A stretch of DNA of 64,000 nucleotides. Source: Scandinavium lactucae (GTDB lineage Bacteria > Pseudomonadota > Gammaproteobacteria > Enterobacterales > Enterobacteriaceae). Where the stretch lies: NCBI RefSeq assembly GCF_033843265.1, contig NZ_JAWXRD010000002.1:310001-374000 (forward strand), in the 5' to 3' direction. Below the pieces are notes generated by a model. It searched no databases. It saw only the letters and a program-made list of their open reading frames with translations, and had not been told where the DNA came from. Shown here in pieces: positions 1-8,284 of this stretch. The position numbers were made by a program, and so were the translations under genes. The stretch's first letter is position 1. Every line of letters begins with the position of its first letter.

Positions 1-194
1 ACAACAATGCCCCAAGGGAGATAGCTTTTCGCCACCATGTTGTCGATGAAATAGCTGATCAGCAGTGGGCCGGTAACTTCCGCCGCCGCGGCCACCCACA
101 TGATCAACATGCCTATCGTCAGCGGTTTGCGCCATGGTGAACCATAAGCAAGCAGGCGTTTAAGCGTCGGCCACAGCTGTCCAAAATTACGCAT
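1..194 (-). CDS. mdlB: MdlB/SmdB, half of the MdlAB ABC exporter (5' end only)
   Basis: The N-terminal 64 or so codons of an ABC exporter half-transporter; the rest lies beyond the left edge. The translation begins MRNFGQLWPTLKRLLAYGSP and continues into the first transmembrane helix, closely matching E. coli MdlB. The ATG at 192-194 lies inside the end of mdlA (ATGCGTAA), giving an 8-base overlap and probable translational coupling. MdlA and MdlB are thought to form a heterodimeric inner-membrane exporter of unproven substrate. Only the start of the membrane domain is visible, so ATPase motifs cannot be checked. Confidence 0.93.
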   Translation of the reverse strand, partial: MRNFGQLWPTLKRLLAYGSPWRKPLTIGMLIMWVAAAAEVTGPLLISYFIDNMVAKSYLPWGIV

Positions 195-1962
195 CAGTGT
201 CCTCCTCCCGCGGTTCTTCTGGTACATCATCGAGCGCCGCCTCCAGCTGCTGATAGCGATACATGTCGCGATACCAGCCCGGCTGCGTCGCCAGCTGTTC
301 ATGTTCCCCGCGCTGGGCGATGTGTCCGTGCTGCATGACGATAATTTCACTGGCTTCGGTCAGGGCCGACAGGCGGTGCGCGCTGATGATAACCGTGCGT
401 CCTTCGCCCCACTGGCGCAGGTTATGCAGGATTTGGTGTTCGGTGCGTCCGTCCACCGCGGACAACGCATCGTCGAGGATCAGGATTTCAGCATCCAGCA
501 GCAGTGCGCGGGCGATTGAAAGCCGCTGCTTCTGTCCACCGGAGAGCATCACCCCGCGTTCGCCCACTTCGGTATCATAGCCCTGCGGCAGACGCAGAAT
601 GTCCTCATGTACGCTGGCAAGCCTGGCGACATGTTCAATCTCTTCCTGCGTCGCCCCCGGTTTGCCGAGCGCAATGTTGCTCGCCACGGTATCGGAGAAC
701 AGGAAAGGCGTCTGGTTGACCACCGCCAGGCGGCTGCGCCAGCCGTCAAGCTGGAGCGCGGTCAGCGGAATATCCTGAAATCGAATATCGCCCTGCGTGA
801 CATCGAAGTGACGTTGAATGAGTGACAACACCGTAGTTTTCCCGGCCCCCGTTGGGCCACAAATGCCCAGCATCTGTCCCGGTGCGAGTCTGAACTGCAC
901 GTTGGTCAGCGTCGCCTTTTCAGTTTGCGGATAATTAAATTCACGGATATTCACCGCCAGACTGCCGCGCTCCGGGGCCAGTATCTGCGTACCGTCGTTA
1001 ACCACCGGCGCTTCTGCCAGCATCGCGCGGATGCGGCTGTAGGCCGCACTGCCACGCTCGACGATATTGAACATCCACGCCAGCGCCAGCATTGGCCAAA
1101 TCATCAGCCCAAGATACATCATGAAGCTGGTGAGCTGGCCGAGGGTCAAGCTACCGTGAACCACCATCCAGCTCCCGCCGCCAATCGCCAGCAGGTTAGC
1201 CATGCCGATGGCGATATAAATGGTAGGGTCGAAACGCGCGTCCACCCGTGCCACACGCATGTTTTTCGCACCGGTGTCCGCCGCTTCGGCGGCAAACTGC
1301 GCCGACTGCCGGTCTTCCAGGCCGAAGGCTTTGATCATCCGGATACTGGTCAGGCTTTCCTGAGTGCGATCGTTCAGGCCAGAGAATGCCGCCTGCGCCA
1401 GCTTGAAGCGCTCATGCAGCGTGTCGCCGTTACGTTTAATCACAATTGCCATAATCGGCATCGGCACCAGCGCCAGCAGCGTCAGCTCCCAGCTAATCTG
1501 AGTCGACATCACAATCAGCACCGCACACCCCATCACCAGCGAATCCACCAGCGTCAGTACGCCTTCCCCGGCGGCAAACACTACCCGATCGACGTCATTG
1601 GTGGCACGGGCAATCAAATCCCCGGTACGGTGACGCAAATAGAATTCAGGATGCTGACGGCTGAGCTGGCGATAATAATCTTCGCGGAGTTCAACCGCGA
1701 GTTGATAGGACGCGCCGAACAACAGCACGCGCCAGACGTAGCGCAGCAGATAGACCACCACCGCAATCAGCGCCAGCGTCGCCACCCACATCATAATTCG
1801 CGTAGTGGTGTAATGCTGTTGCGTCACGCCGTCCACCACGTAGCCCACCACTTTCGGCGGGATCAGCTGCAGAATGGCAATAATGATAAGCAGCAGGACC
1901 GCTCCGAAATAGCGACGCCATTCCCGGCGGAAGTACCAGCTGAGTTGAGCAAATAATCGCAC
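187..1962 (-). CDS. mdlA: MdlA/SmdA, ABC exporter with fused membrane and ATPase domains
   Basis: A 591-residue inner-membrane ABC half-transporter, the expected length for MdlA. Residues 1 to about 310 form the six-helix exporter domain. The nucleotide-binding domain carries Walker A GPTGAGKT (369-376), signature LSGGQ (473-477) and Walker B ILILDD (493-498). The residue after the Walker B aspartate is Asp rather than the catalytic Glu of canonical ABC ATPases, as in heterodimeric exporters that pair one degenerate with one active site. The start MRLFAQLSWY matches E. coli. It is cotranscribed with the overlapping mdlB. A physiological substrate is not established. Confidence 0.97.
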   Translation of the reverse strand: MRLFAQLSWYFRREWRRYFGAVLLLIIIAILQLIPPKVVGYVVDGVTQQHYTTTRIMMWVATLALIAVVVYLLRYVWRVLLFGASYQLAVELREDYYRQLSRQHPEFYLRHRTGDLIARATNDVDRVVFAAGEGVLTLVDSLVMGCAVLIVMSTQISWELTLLALVPMPIMAIVIKRNGDTLHERFKLAQAAFSGLNDRTQESLTSIRMIKAFGLEDRQSAQFAAEAADTGAKNMRVARVDARFDPTIYIAIGMANLLAIGGGSWMVVHGSLTLGQLTSFMMYLGLMIWPMLALAWMFNIVERGSAAYSRIRAMLAEAPVVNDGTQILAPERGSLAVNIREFNYPQTEKATLTNVQFRLAPGQMLGICGPTGAGKTTVLSLIQRHFDVTQGDIRFQDIPLTALQLDGWRSRLAVVNQTPFLFSDTVASNIALGKPGATQEEIEHVARLASVHEDILRLPQGYDTEVGERGVMLSGGQKQRLSIARALLLDAEILILDDALSAVDGRTEHQILHNLRQWGEGRTVIISAHRLSALTEASEIIVMQHGHIAQRGEHEQLATQPGWYRDMYRYQQLEAALDDVPEEPREEDTDA

Positions 1963-2012
1963 GCAGAAATACCCAGAGAATTAAGCCTGGACGAGCAGGC
2001 GTTATTGTTGCA

Positions 2013-2098
2013 GCCCATTTGGGTCCGTACAGCGCGGAACAACCGGAGCGTACATGAAGTACGTGAGGGTTGTGAGCACTGCACGGGCCCAAAGGGGC
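2013..2098. repeat. 86-bp imperfect inverted repeat between mdlA and decR
   Basis: The 86 bases fold onto themselves almost end to end. The left arm starts GCCCATTTGGGTCCGTACAG and the right arm ends CTGCACGGGCCCAAAGGGGC. The apex is a perfect GTAC/GTAC pair around ATGAA. It sits in the gap after decR and before mdlA (both on the minus strand) and has no T-run on either side. Its layout resembles ERIC-type enterobacterial intergenic palindromes, but the sequence is not the ERIC consensus as I recall it. No second copy was noticed in this window. Confidence 0.75.
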
Positions 2099-2124
2099 AA
2101 ATAAAATAGCCTGGCGGTCAGAGC

Positions 2125-2583
2125 TTACTCGACCGGCAGCGCGGTGGTGTACTTAATCTGTTCCATCGCAAAACTCGACGTCACGTCAGATAAACCCGGC
2201 ACGCTGTTAACCAGTCGTTTGTAAAAGTCGTCGTAGCGTTTCATATCCGCTACCTGAACCCGCAACAGATAGTCGTACTCGCCTGCCATGCGCCAGAAGC
2301 CCAGCACTTCGGGCATTTGCGTCACCTGAGACACAAAGCGGCTGTACCATTCGCTGCTGTGATGCTGGGTTTTGATCAGCACAAATGCCGTCAGCCCGAG
2401 CCCGAGTTTTTCCGCATCCAGCAGCGCCACCCTCGCGCGTAAAATGCCGTCGTCTTCGAGGCGTTTCAGGCGCTTCCAGCAGGGTGTGGTGGTCAGATTA
2501 ACGGCATCGGCCAGCGCCTGCAAAGAGAGGGTGCAATCCTCCTGCAGCAACGCCAGCAGCTTACGGTCAATTTTATCTATCAT
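2125..2583 (-). CDS. decR: DecR, Lrp/AsnC-family cysteine-responsive regulator
   Basis: A 152-residue Lrp/AsnC-family regulator. The N-terminal winged helix-turn-helix (about residues 1-60, with TTTPCWKRLKRLEDDGI as recognition region) precedes an AsnC/RAM effector domain. E. coli DecR (YbaO) activates cysteine detoxification genes. I chose the ATG at 2581-2583 (MIDKIDRKLL), which matches the E. coli start; upstream in-frame codons give a 17-residue extension with no family support. It is divergent from the cysteine desulfhydrase gene at 2696 across a 112-bp gap holding an Lrp-like palindrome, which suggests local control of that gene and of itself. Confidence 0.95.
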   Translation of the reverse strand: MIDKIDRKLLALLQEDCTLSLQALADAVNLTTTPCWKRLKRLEDDGILRARVALLDAEKLGLGLTAFVLIKTQHHSSEWYSRFVSQVTQMPEVLGFWRMAGEYDYLLRVQVADMKRYDDFYKRLVNSVPGLSDVTSSFAMEQIKYTTALPVE

Positions 2584-2595
2584 TCGCCACTCGCA

Positions 2596-2610
2596 GAGAA
2601 ATTTTTTCTC
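2596..2610. promoter_or_regulatory. Candidate Lrp-type (DecR) operator
   Basis: GAGAAATTTTTTCTC is a perfect 6-3-6 palindrome agreeing with 12 of 15 positions of the Lrp consensus YAGHAWATTWTDCTR. It lies 13 bases before the decR start codon and in the divergent decR/cdsH gap. Assignment to DecR is inference. Confidence 0.5.
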
Positions 2611-2695
2611 CGGTAAGTGTATTGCAAAGGTCAAATAGCAACAATTTTTTCCGTGCTTTCCGCTAAGCTAGGCACAAAATGACAAACGGAAAGTA

Positions 2696-3745
2696 ATGAT
2701 GAATAGCGCATGGGTAAAACACGCGATCAGTGAAATTAACGCCGACTACCAGCGTTCGGCTGACACGCACCTGATTCGTCTGATGCTGCCAGCCTTCCCC
2801 GGCATTCAGCTGTATCTGAAAGATGAAAGTACACACCCGACCGGAAGCCTCAAGCACCGCCTGGCGCGCTCGCTTTTTTTGTACGGCTTATGCAACGGCT
2901 GGATCAAAGAAGGCACCACGATCATTGAATCCTCGTCGGGATCGACGGCGGTATCAGAGGCCTATTTTGCCCGCCTGCTCGGCCTGCCATTTATCGCGGT
3001 AATGCCTTCCTGCACCGCGAAACGCAAAATTGAGCAGATTGAATTTTACGGCGGTCGCTGTCACTTCGTGGAAAGCGCCTGCGAAATTTATGAGGCCTCT
3101 GAAATGCTGGCCCGCGAGCTGAACGGCCATTATATGGATCAGTTCACCTTCGCCGAACGCGCTACCGACTGGCGCGGCAATAACAATATCGCCGACAGCA
3201 TTTTCCGTCAGATGCAGCACGAGCCAAACCCGGTTCCGGCGCATATCGTGATGAGCGCGGGCACTGGCGGCACCTCTGCCACCATCGGGCGCTACATTCG
3301 CTGTCAGGGGTTTGACACGCAGTTAACGGTGGTTGATCCGCAGAACTCGGTGTTTATGGACTTCTGGCAGCAGCGCGACAGTACGTTGCGCAGCCCGGTG
3401 GGCAGCAAAATTGAAGGGATCGGTCGCCCGCGCGTCGAGCCGTCGTTTATTCCTGACGTGGTCGACAACATGCTACGCGTTCCGGATGCCGCGAGCGTCG
3501 CCACTGCACACTGGCTGGAAACTCAGCTTGGCCGTAAGGTGGGCGCTTCAACGGGCACCAATATGTGGGGAGCGTTGCAGCTGGCCGCGCAGATGTGCAG
3601 CGCCGGCCAAACCGGCTCAATTGTGACACTGCTGTGCGACAGCGGCGAACGCTATCTGGAAACCTACTACAACCCGCAGTGGGTCGCGGCCAACATCGGT
3701 GAACTGGCACCGTGGCAGTCGGCGCTGGCCGACATGCTGAGCTAG
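2696..3745 (+). CDS. cdsH: PLP-dependent L-cysteine desulfhydrase CdsH
   Basis: A 349-residue fold-type II PLP enzyme of the cysteine synthase/cystathionine beta-synthase family. The PLP lysine is K53 in HPTGSLKHR, the substrate loop is SSSGST (79-84) and the phosphate-binding loop is SAGTGGT (187-193). Length, sequence and position beside decR match Salmonella CdsH, which degrades L-cysteine to pyruvate, ammonia and sulfide. E. coli K-12 lacks the gene here. Two adjacent ATGs (2696 and 2699) are possible starts; GGAAAG at 2688-2693 fits the second slightly better. The divergent neighbour DecR is the likely regulator. Cysteine synthase activity is less likely but not excluded by sequence. Confidence 0.9.
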   Translation: MMNSAWVKHAISEINADYQRSADTHLIRLMLPAFPGIQLYLKDESTHPTGSLKHRLARSLFLYGLCNGWIKEGTTIIESSSGSTAVSEAYFARLLGLPFIAVMPSCTAKRKIEQIEFYGGRCHFVESACEIYEASEMLARELNGHYMDQFTFAERATDWRGNNNIADSIFRQMQHEPNPVPAHIVMSAGTGGTSATIGRYIRCQGFDTQLTVVDPQNSVFMDFWQQRDSTLRSPVGSKIEGIGRPRVEPSFIPDVVDNMLRVPDAASVATAHWLETQLGRKVGASTGTNMWGALQLAAQMCSAGQTGSIVTLLCDSGERYLETYYNPQWVAANIGELAPWQSALADMLS

Positions 3746-3761
3746 TTTCGCTGCAGAAAAG

Positions 3762-3792
3762 AAAAAAGCCAGACATCACAGGATGCCTGGCT
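3762..3792 (-). terminator. Intrinsic terminator of cof
   Basis: On the minus strand an 11-bp stem (AGCCAGGCATC / GATGTCTGGCT, one wobble) with loop CTGT is followed by six T residues. It lies between the convergent ends of cdsH and cof. Confidence 0.85.
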
Positions 3793-3809
3793 CGCTGGAA
3801 GGGTCTCAT

Positions 3810-4628
3810 TCATTCGGGGGAATAAGGGAGATGTGGGGTATCCAGCCAATGCGTTAAAAAGTGGGATACTGCCTGATTCTGGCAGTGTCCGATAACCGGT
3901 AGGTGCGGTAACGCCGCTTTCAACTGCGGCATGGCGTTGCCCATGATCAGCCCTTTGCCAACCGATCCCAACATTTCGCTGTCGTTCATCGCATCACCAA
4001 ATGCCATGCAGTCCGCCAAAGTCATACCCAGATGTTGGCTCAGGGTCGACAGCGCCGCGCCTTTATTACAGCCCACCGGCAGCACTTCCAGGCACTCCAC
4101 CGCCGAGAAGGTGAGATGGGCGCGAGCGCCTAACGCATCATTGAGCTGAATGCGCAGACGGCTGAGATCGTGGTGATCGCCGCAGAAGCAGATCTTGGTG
4201 ACCTCGTGCGCAGGCAAACGTTTGAAATCACACAGCTGATAGCGGAAACCGCTGTAGACGTGGGCATGCAGTATTTCGGGAATATCCCTGTCCGTCAGCC
4301 AGCCGCGGTCGTTAAAGACATGCATGCTGGCCCGGGTGTCCCAGCGGCTGTGGAGCACAAGGTCCGCTACTTCTGGATCTAAATCGCTGCGGTGCAGAAC
4401 ATCCCCTTCCAGAGAGTGAATGCGCGTCCCGTTTCCGGTTATCAGGAATGCATCCAGCGAGAGGTTGCCAATTAAATGACGCATCTCAAGGACATGACGA
4501 CCGGTAGCAAACGTCAGGGTAATGTCCCGCTCATGCAGGCGCTTTAAGGTGCTCAGCGTTTGCTCACCCAGGCGATGGTCGGGCATTAATAATGTCCCGT
4601 CCATATCAAATGCAGCCAGTCTTGCCAT
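3810..4628 (-). CDS. cof: Cof, HAD-family HMP-PP phosphatase
   Basis: A 272-residue Cof-type haloacid dehalogenase phosphatase; E. coli Cof is the same length and hydrolyses 4-amino-5-hydroxymethyl-2-methylpyrimidine diphosphate, a thiamine intermediate, plus sugar phosphates. Catalytic motif I is DMDGT (8-12; nucleophile D8, acid/base D10), the motif III lysine is K189 in CNKGAAL, and motif IV is GDAMND (211-216). The reading frame stays open 77 codons upstream, but the ATG at 4626-4628 gives the family start MARLAAFDMDGT. The gene is divergent from ybaE. Confidence 0.96.
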   Translation of the reverse strand: MARLAAFDMDGTLLMPDHRLGEQTLSTLKRLHERDITLTFATGRHVLEMRHLIGNLSLDAFLITGNGTRIHSLEGDVLHRSDLDPEVADLVLHSRWDTRASMHVFNDRGWLTDRDIPEILHAHVYSGFRYQLCDFKRLPAHEVTKICFCGDHHDLSRLRIQLNDALGARAHLTFSAVECLEVLPVGCNKGAALSTLSQHLGMTLADCMAFGDAMNDSEMLGSVGKGLIMGNAMPQLKAALPHLPVIGHCQNQAVSHFLTHWLDTPHLPYSPE

Positions 4629-4742
4629 GTTCTTCCCCGGAAGTGTGATGAGAGTCGCTTGTGCGAAAGTATCGCCTGAGATATACGGAAGGAATAGTGA
4701 ATGAATGATATTTATTGTTCCGGGTTTATTTAAGGACAGGCG

Positions 4743-6446
4743 ATGCGCCAACTCAACCGACTGAATCAGTTCCAGCGCCTGTGGCAGCCTTCCGCAGGTG
4801 CGCCGCAGCAGATAACCGTCGCCGAACTGGCGGAACGGTGCTTTTGCAGCGAGCGACACGTTCGCACGCTGCTGCGTCAGGCCCAGGATGCGGGCTGGCT
4901 AAACTGGCAGGCGCAGTCCGGGCGCGGAAAACGTGGCACATTGACCTTTTATGTCACCCCCGACAGCCTGCGAAATGAGATGATGGAGCAGGCGCTGACG
5001 CTCGGACAGCAGCAAAATGCGCTGGAGCTGGCCCAACTGGCGGCCCCCGAGTTGCGGGCGCTGCTACACCCCTTTCTCGGTGGTCAATGGCAGAACAACA
5101 CCCCGACGTTGCGCATTCCTTACTATCGCCCACTCGAGCCCCTGCATCCTGGTTTTTTACCCGGGCGCGCCGAACAGCATTTGGCCGGGCAGGTTTTCTC
5201 TGGCCTGACCCGCTTCTCTCAAAACCACGATGAGCCTGTGGGGGATTTGGCCCATCACTGGGAGGTGTCGGCCGACGGTTTGCGTTGGTATTTTTACATT
5301 CGCTCCACGCTGCACTGGCACAATGGCGATCCGGTTGATACCGTGCAGCTTCATCAACGTCTCGACATGCTACTGCGCTTGCCCGCCCTGCGGACGCTGT
5401 TCGCCAGCGTGCAACGGATTGACGTCACGCACGCCCAGTGTCTGACCTTTACGCTGGTTAAACCGGACTACTGGCTCGCGCACCGTCTGGCCAGCTATTG
5501 CAGCGTGCTGGCGCATCCGGATAACCCGACGCTCGGCACCGGGCCTTTCCGATTGAAAATCTTTGAGCCGGAGCTGGTGCGCCTCGAAAGCCACAGCCGC
5601 TATCACCTGAGCCACCCGCTGTTGCAAACCATCGAATACTGGATAACGCCGCAGCTGTTTGAGCAGGATTTAGGCACCAGCTGCCGTCATCCGGTTCAGC
5701 TGGCGATTGGCGAAGCGGACGACCTGCGAAAATTGCGCCTGGTCAGCAACAGTATCAGCCTCGGCTTTTGCTATCTGACACTGCGTAAAAGCCCGCGTCT
5801 GACAACTGCCCAAGCACAAAAGCTGATTGCGCTGATTCACCGCAGTCCCCTAATGCAAACCCTGCCGCTGGATGAAAACCTGATCACCCCCAGCCATGAA
5901 CTGCTGCCAGGCTGGCGCATTCCGTTGGCAGAAGATACGTCGACGGTCACCTTCCCCCCTGCCCTGACACTTATTTATCATCTGCCGGTGGAACTCCACA
6001 CCATGGCTGAACAGCTCCGCCAGGCGCTGGCGGAAAAGGGCTGCGAACTGACGGTCATTTTCCACGATGCCAAAACCTGGGACAACTGCCCGGATCTGGC
6101 GAAGGCCGATGTGATAATGGGAGACAGGCTGATAGGCGATACGCCTGAATACACACTCGAGCAGTGGTTGCGCTGCGATCCTCTTTGGCCGCACACCCTC
6201 AGTGCCGCGCAGTACGCCCATCTTCAGGCCACGCTCGACGCGGTTCAGTCGCAGAAAAACACGGCTTCGCGCCATGCCGCCTTACAAAACGTCTTTCATC
6301 ATCTAATGGAAAATGCCGTGCTGACGCCGTTGTTTAACTATCAGTACAAAATCAGTGCCCCACCGGGCGTGAACGGTATTCGCCTGAACGCCCGTGGCTG
6401 GTTTGATTTTACGGAGGCCTGGCTGCCCGCGTCGTCCCACGCATAA
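4743..6446 (+). CDS. ybaE: YbaE, SgrR-like HTH plus solute-binding protein
   Basis: A 567-residue protein combining an N-terminal SgrR-type winged helix-turn-helix (about residues 1-115; ERCFCSERHVRTLLRQAQDAG is the likely recognition region) with a C-terminal family-5 oligopeptide-binding-type domain (about 160-560). This is the architecture of SgrR, the transcription factor that senses sugar-phosphate stress. The E. coli homologue YbaE sits at the same place between cof and queC and has no settled function. No signal peptide is present, so the binding domain acts in the cytoplasm, probably as a ligand sensor. The ATG at 4743 follows AAGGA at 4733. Confidence 0.92.
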   Translation: MRQLNRLNQFQRLWQPSAGAPQQITVAELAERCFCSERHVRTLLRQAQDAGWLNWQAQSGRGKRGTLTFYVTPDSLRNEMMEQALTLGQQQNALELAQLAAPELRALLHPFLGGQWQNNTPTLRIPYYRPLEPLHPGFLPGRAEQHLAGQVFSGLTRFSQNHDEPVGDLAHHWEVSADGLRWYFYIRSTLHWHNGDPVDTVQLHQRLDMLLRLPALRTLFASVQRIDVTHAQCLTFTLVKPDYWLAHRLASYCSVLAHPDNPTLGTGPFRLKIFEPELVRLESHSRYHLSHPLLQTIEYWITPQLFEQDLGTSCRHPVQLAIGEADDLRKLRLVSNSISLGFCYLTLRKSPRLTTAQAQKLIALIHRSPLMQTLPLDENLITPSHELLPGWRIPLAEDTSTVTFPPALTLIYHLPVELHTMAEQLRQALAEKGCELTVIFHDAKTWDNCPDLAKADVIMGDRLIGDTPEYTLEQWLRCDPLWPHTLSAAQYAHLQATLDAVQSQKNTASRHAALQNVFHHLMENAVLTPLFNYQYKISAPPGVNGIRLNARGWFDFTEAWLPASSHA

Positions 6447-6521
6447 AGCATGTCTTGTAGCTGGTCGACGTCGTCCGCAGGCGCTACCATAGTGTTTTCT
6501 TAAACATTGACAGGATTTGCT

Positions 6522-7217
6522 ATGAAACGCGCCGTTGTGGTCTTTAGCGGAGGCCAGGACTCTACGACTTGCCTGGTTCAGGCTTTACAGCAGTATGACG
6601 AAGTGCACTGCGTGACGTTTGATTATGGCCAGCGCCATCGCGCGGAGATTGATGTGGCGCGTGAACTGGCGCTGAAACTCGGCGCACGGGCGCATAAGGT
6701 GCTGGACGTGACGCTGTTGAATGAACTGGCGGTGAGCAGCCTGACCCGCGACAGCATTCCGGTTCCTGACTATGAACCTGAGGCCAACGGCATTCCAAAT
6801 ACCTTTGTGCCGGGCCGTAACATTCTGTTCTTAACCCTGACCGCGATTTACGCTTATCAGGTTAAAGCGGAAGCGGTGATCACCGGCGTGTGTGAGACCG
6901 ACTTCTCCGGCTACCCGGACTGCCGCGATGAGTTTGTTAAAGCACTCAACCATGCGGTCAACCTGGGCATGGCGAAAGATATCCGCTTCGAAACGCCGCT
7001 GATGTGGCTTGATAAAGCACAAACGTGGGCGCTCGCCGATTACTGGGGTCATCTTGACAGGGTTCGCAGCGAAACCCTCACCTGCTACAACGGCATTAAA
7101 GGCGACGGCTGTGGGCATTGCGCGGCCTGTTCCCTGCGGGCCAACGGCCTGAACCATTACCTGGCGGATAAAGCTGGGGTGATGGCCGCCATGAAGGCGA
7201 AAACCGGTCTGAAATAA
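6522..7217 (+). CDS. queC: QueC, 7-cyano-7-deazaguanine synthase
   Basis: A 231-residue ATP-dependent enzyme that converts 7-carboxy-7-deazaguanine to preQ0 in queuosine biosynthesis. The PP-loop SGGQDS occupies residues 9-14, and the C-terminal zinc site is the four-cysteine cluster in CYNGIKGDGCGHCAAC. The product feeds the QueA/Tgt branch encoded about 43 kb away in this window (49.9-52.2 kb). The ATG at 6522 matches the E. coli start; an upstream extension of five codons is not conserved. The gene is convergent with fadM. Confidence 0.97.
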   Translation: MKRAVVVFSGGQDSTTCLVQALQQYDEVHCVTFDYGQRHRAEIDVARELALKLGARAHKVLDVTLLNELAVSSLTRDSIPVPDYEPEANGIPNTFVPGRNILFLTLTAIYAYQVKAEAVITGVCETDFSGYPDCRDEFVKALNHAVNLGMAKDIRFETPLMWLDKAQTWALADYWGHLDRVRSETLTCYNGIKGDGCGHCAACSLRANGLNHYLADKAGVMAAMKAKTGLK

Positions 7218-7263
7218 AGGCGCTACCCCGGCGGCGAATGGCTGGCCGGGGTTATCATGATGG

Positions 7264-7662
7264 TTACTCGACCATCGCTTCCAGGTGTTCCCGCAGTTCC
7301 CCTTCCAGCGCCAGTGCTTTTTGCGTTTTCAAATCAATACAGACAAAGGTGATCAGCGCGTCTGCCACCACCTGGCCTTCAGGCTCCAGCGTCACCACCT
7401 GACTCAGTACGCCGCTTTTCCCGTTAAGTTGCTGCACTTTGCTGGTCACCGTCAGCAGGTCACCCAGCACCGCCGGACGGCGATAGTTGATGTTGATATT
7501 CACCACCACAAACGCGATGTGATGACTGCTCATCCACTGAAAACCCTCACTGCTTTCCAGCCCATCCCAACGGGCTTCTTCGAGGAACTCGAGGTAGCGA
7601 GCGTTATTAACGTGTTGATAAACATCCAGGTGATATCCACGAACTTTAATTTGGGTCTGCAT
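7264..7662 (-). CDS. fadM: FadM, long-chain acyl-CoA thioesterase
   Basis: A 132-residue single hot-dog thioesterase of the 4-hydroxybenzoyl-CoA thioesterase family. The N-terminal active-site motif HLDVYQHVNNARYLEFLE carries the catalytic aspartate D13. In E. coli FadM (YbaW) hydrolyses long-chain acyl-CoAs, notably 3,5-tetradecadienoyl-CoA from oleate oxidation, and is repressed by FadR. A close FadR operator match lies upstream at 7704-7719, which supports the same control here. Confidence 0.95.
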   Translation of the reverse strand: MQTQIKVRGYHLDVYQHVNNARYLEFLEEARWDGLESSEGFQWMSSHHIAFVVVNININYRRPAVLGDLLTVTSKVQQLNGKSGVLSQVVTLEPEGQVVADALITFVCIDLKTQKALALEGELREHLEAMVE

Positions 7663-7703
7663 AGCGCCATAGCCTTTGTTATTTATAGAGTCAGAGGTCG
7701 CAC

Positions 7704-7719
7704 ACTGGTACGACCTCTT
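7704..7719. promoter_or_regulatory. FadR operator before fadM
   Basis: ACTGGTACGACCTCTT agrees with the FadR consensus ACTGGTCNGACCTGTT at all but two of the defined positions. It is centred about 50 bases upstream of the fadM start codon, as expected for FadR repression of this gene. An overlapping longer inverted repeat (AGAGGTCG ... CGACCTCT, 7693-7718) adds symmetry. Confidence 0.75.
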
Positions 7720-7761
7720 TAGTCTGGCATTTTTTTGCTACTGTGCAAACTTCCCGTGCGG

Positions 7762-8136
7762 TCAGAGCATCAGATGTGAAAGATTTCTTTCGACCAATGC
7801 GCCGCCCATGCCGGGCACCTGGCGGAGATCGTCAAGGGTTTTGAACGGGCCATACTCTTCGCGATAGCTGACGATAGCCTGCGCTTTTTTAAGGCCGACG
7901 CCATTCATTGCCTGAGCCAGTTCCTCAGCGCTGGCGCTGTTGATGCTGACCTTGTCGCCAGAGTTTTTGTCCTGAGGAAGGGAGGCGCTGCTTTTGTCAG
8001 TTGCAGCCGGTGGCGTTGCCGTGGTTTTCGATTCCGCCTGCGCTTTGCCTGAAGAGGTTGCCGCATATGCGTGTGAGCCGAGCCCGGTAAAGGCGACGGT
8101 AAGAACGAGTAGTAATGTTTTGATTCCTGATTTCAT
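7762..8136 (-). CDS. ybaV: YbaV, secreted ComEA-like helix-hairpin-helix protein
   Basis: A 124-residue protein with a Sec signal peptide (about residues 1-25, ending SHAYA-A), a low-complexity Ser/Thr/Ala/Lys linker to about residue 60, and a C-terminal ComEA-type helix-hairpin-helix DNA-binding domain. The domain core is INSASAEELAQAMNGVGLKK followed by the second hairpin VPGMGGALVERN. ComEA proteins bind incoming DNA in the periplasm of competent bacteria; a role of YbaV in DNA uptake in Enterobacteriaceae is not established. The stop codon is at 7762-7764. Confidence 0.92.
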   Translation of the reverse strand: MKSGIKTLLLVLTVAFTGLGSHAYAATSSGKAQAESKTTATPPAATDKSSASLPQDKNSGDKVSINSASAEELAQAMNGVGLKKAQAIVSYREEYGPFKTLDDLRQVPGMGGALVERNLSHLML

Positions 8137-8217
8137 GCTGTTATCTCCTTGTTGGTTGACAGCGAAGCCACCTTATCCAGCCGGAGTTAACAGTACAAAA
8201 GGCAAAGATCAAAATTG

Positions 8218-8242
8218 GAAAAGGCCGCGAGAGCGGCCTTTA
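8218..8242 (-). terminator. Intrinsic terminator of ppiD
   Basis: On the minus strand the stem AAAGGCCGC / GCGGCCTTT has the four-base loop TCTC and runs into a short T-tract. It lies 43 bases after the ppiD stop. Confidence 0.75.
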
Positions 8243-8284
8243 AATATTGCAGTGCGTTACGAAAATCTGCGAGCGTGCTCGACG

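Noticed and set aside
4629..4859. N-terminal extension of Cof by 77 residues
   Set aside because: The extension runs into the ybaE coding region on the other strand; the HAD motif and E. coli length fix the start at 4628.
7225..7252. ACCCCGGC/GCCGGGGT hairpin between queC and fadM as a terminator
   Set aside because: No T-run on either strand. It may still stop transcription weakly, but the call is not supported.
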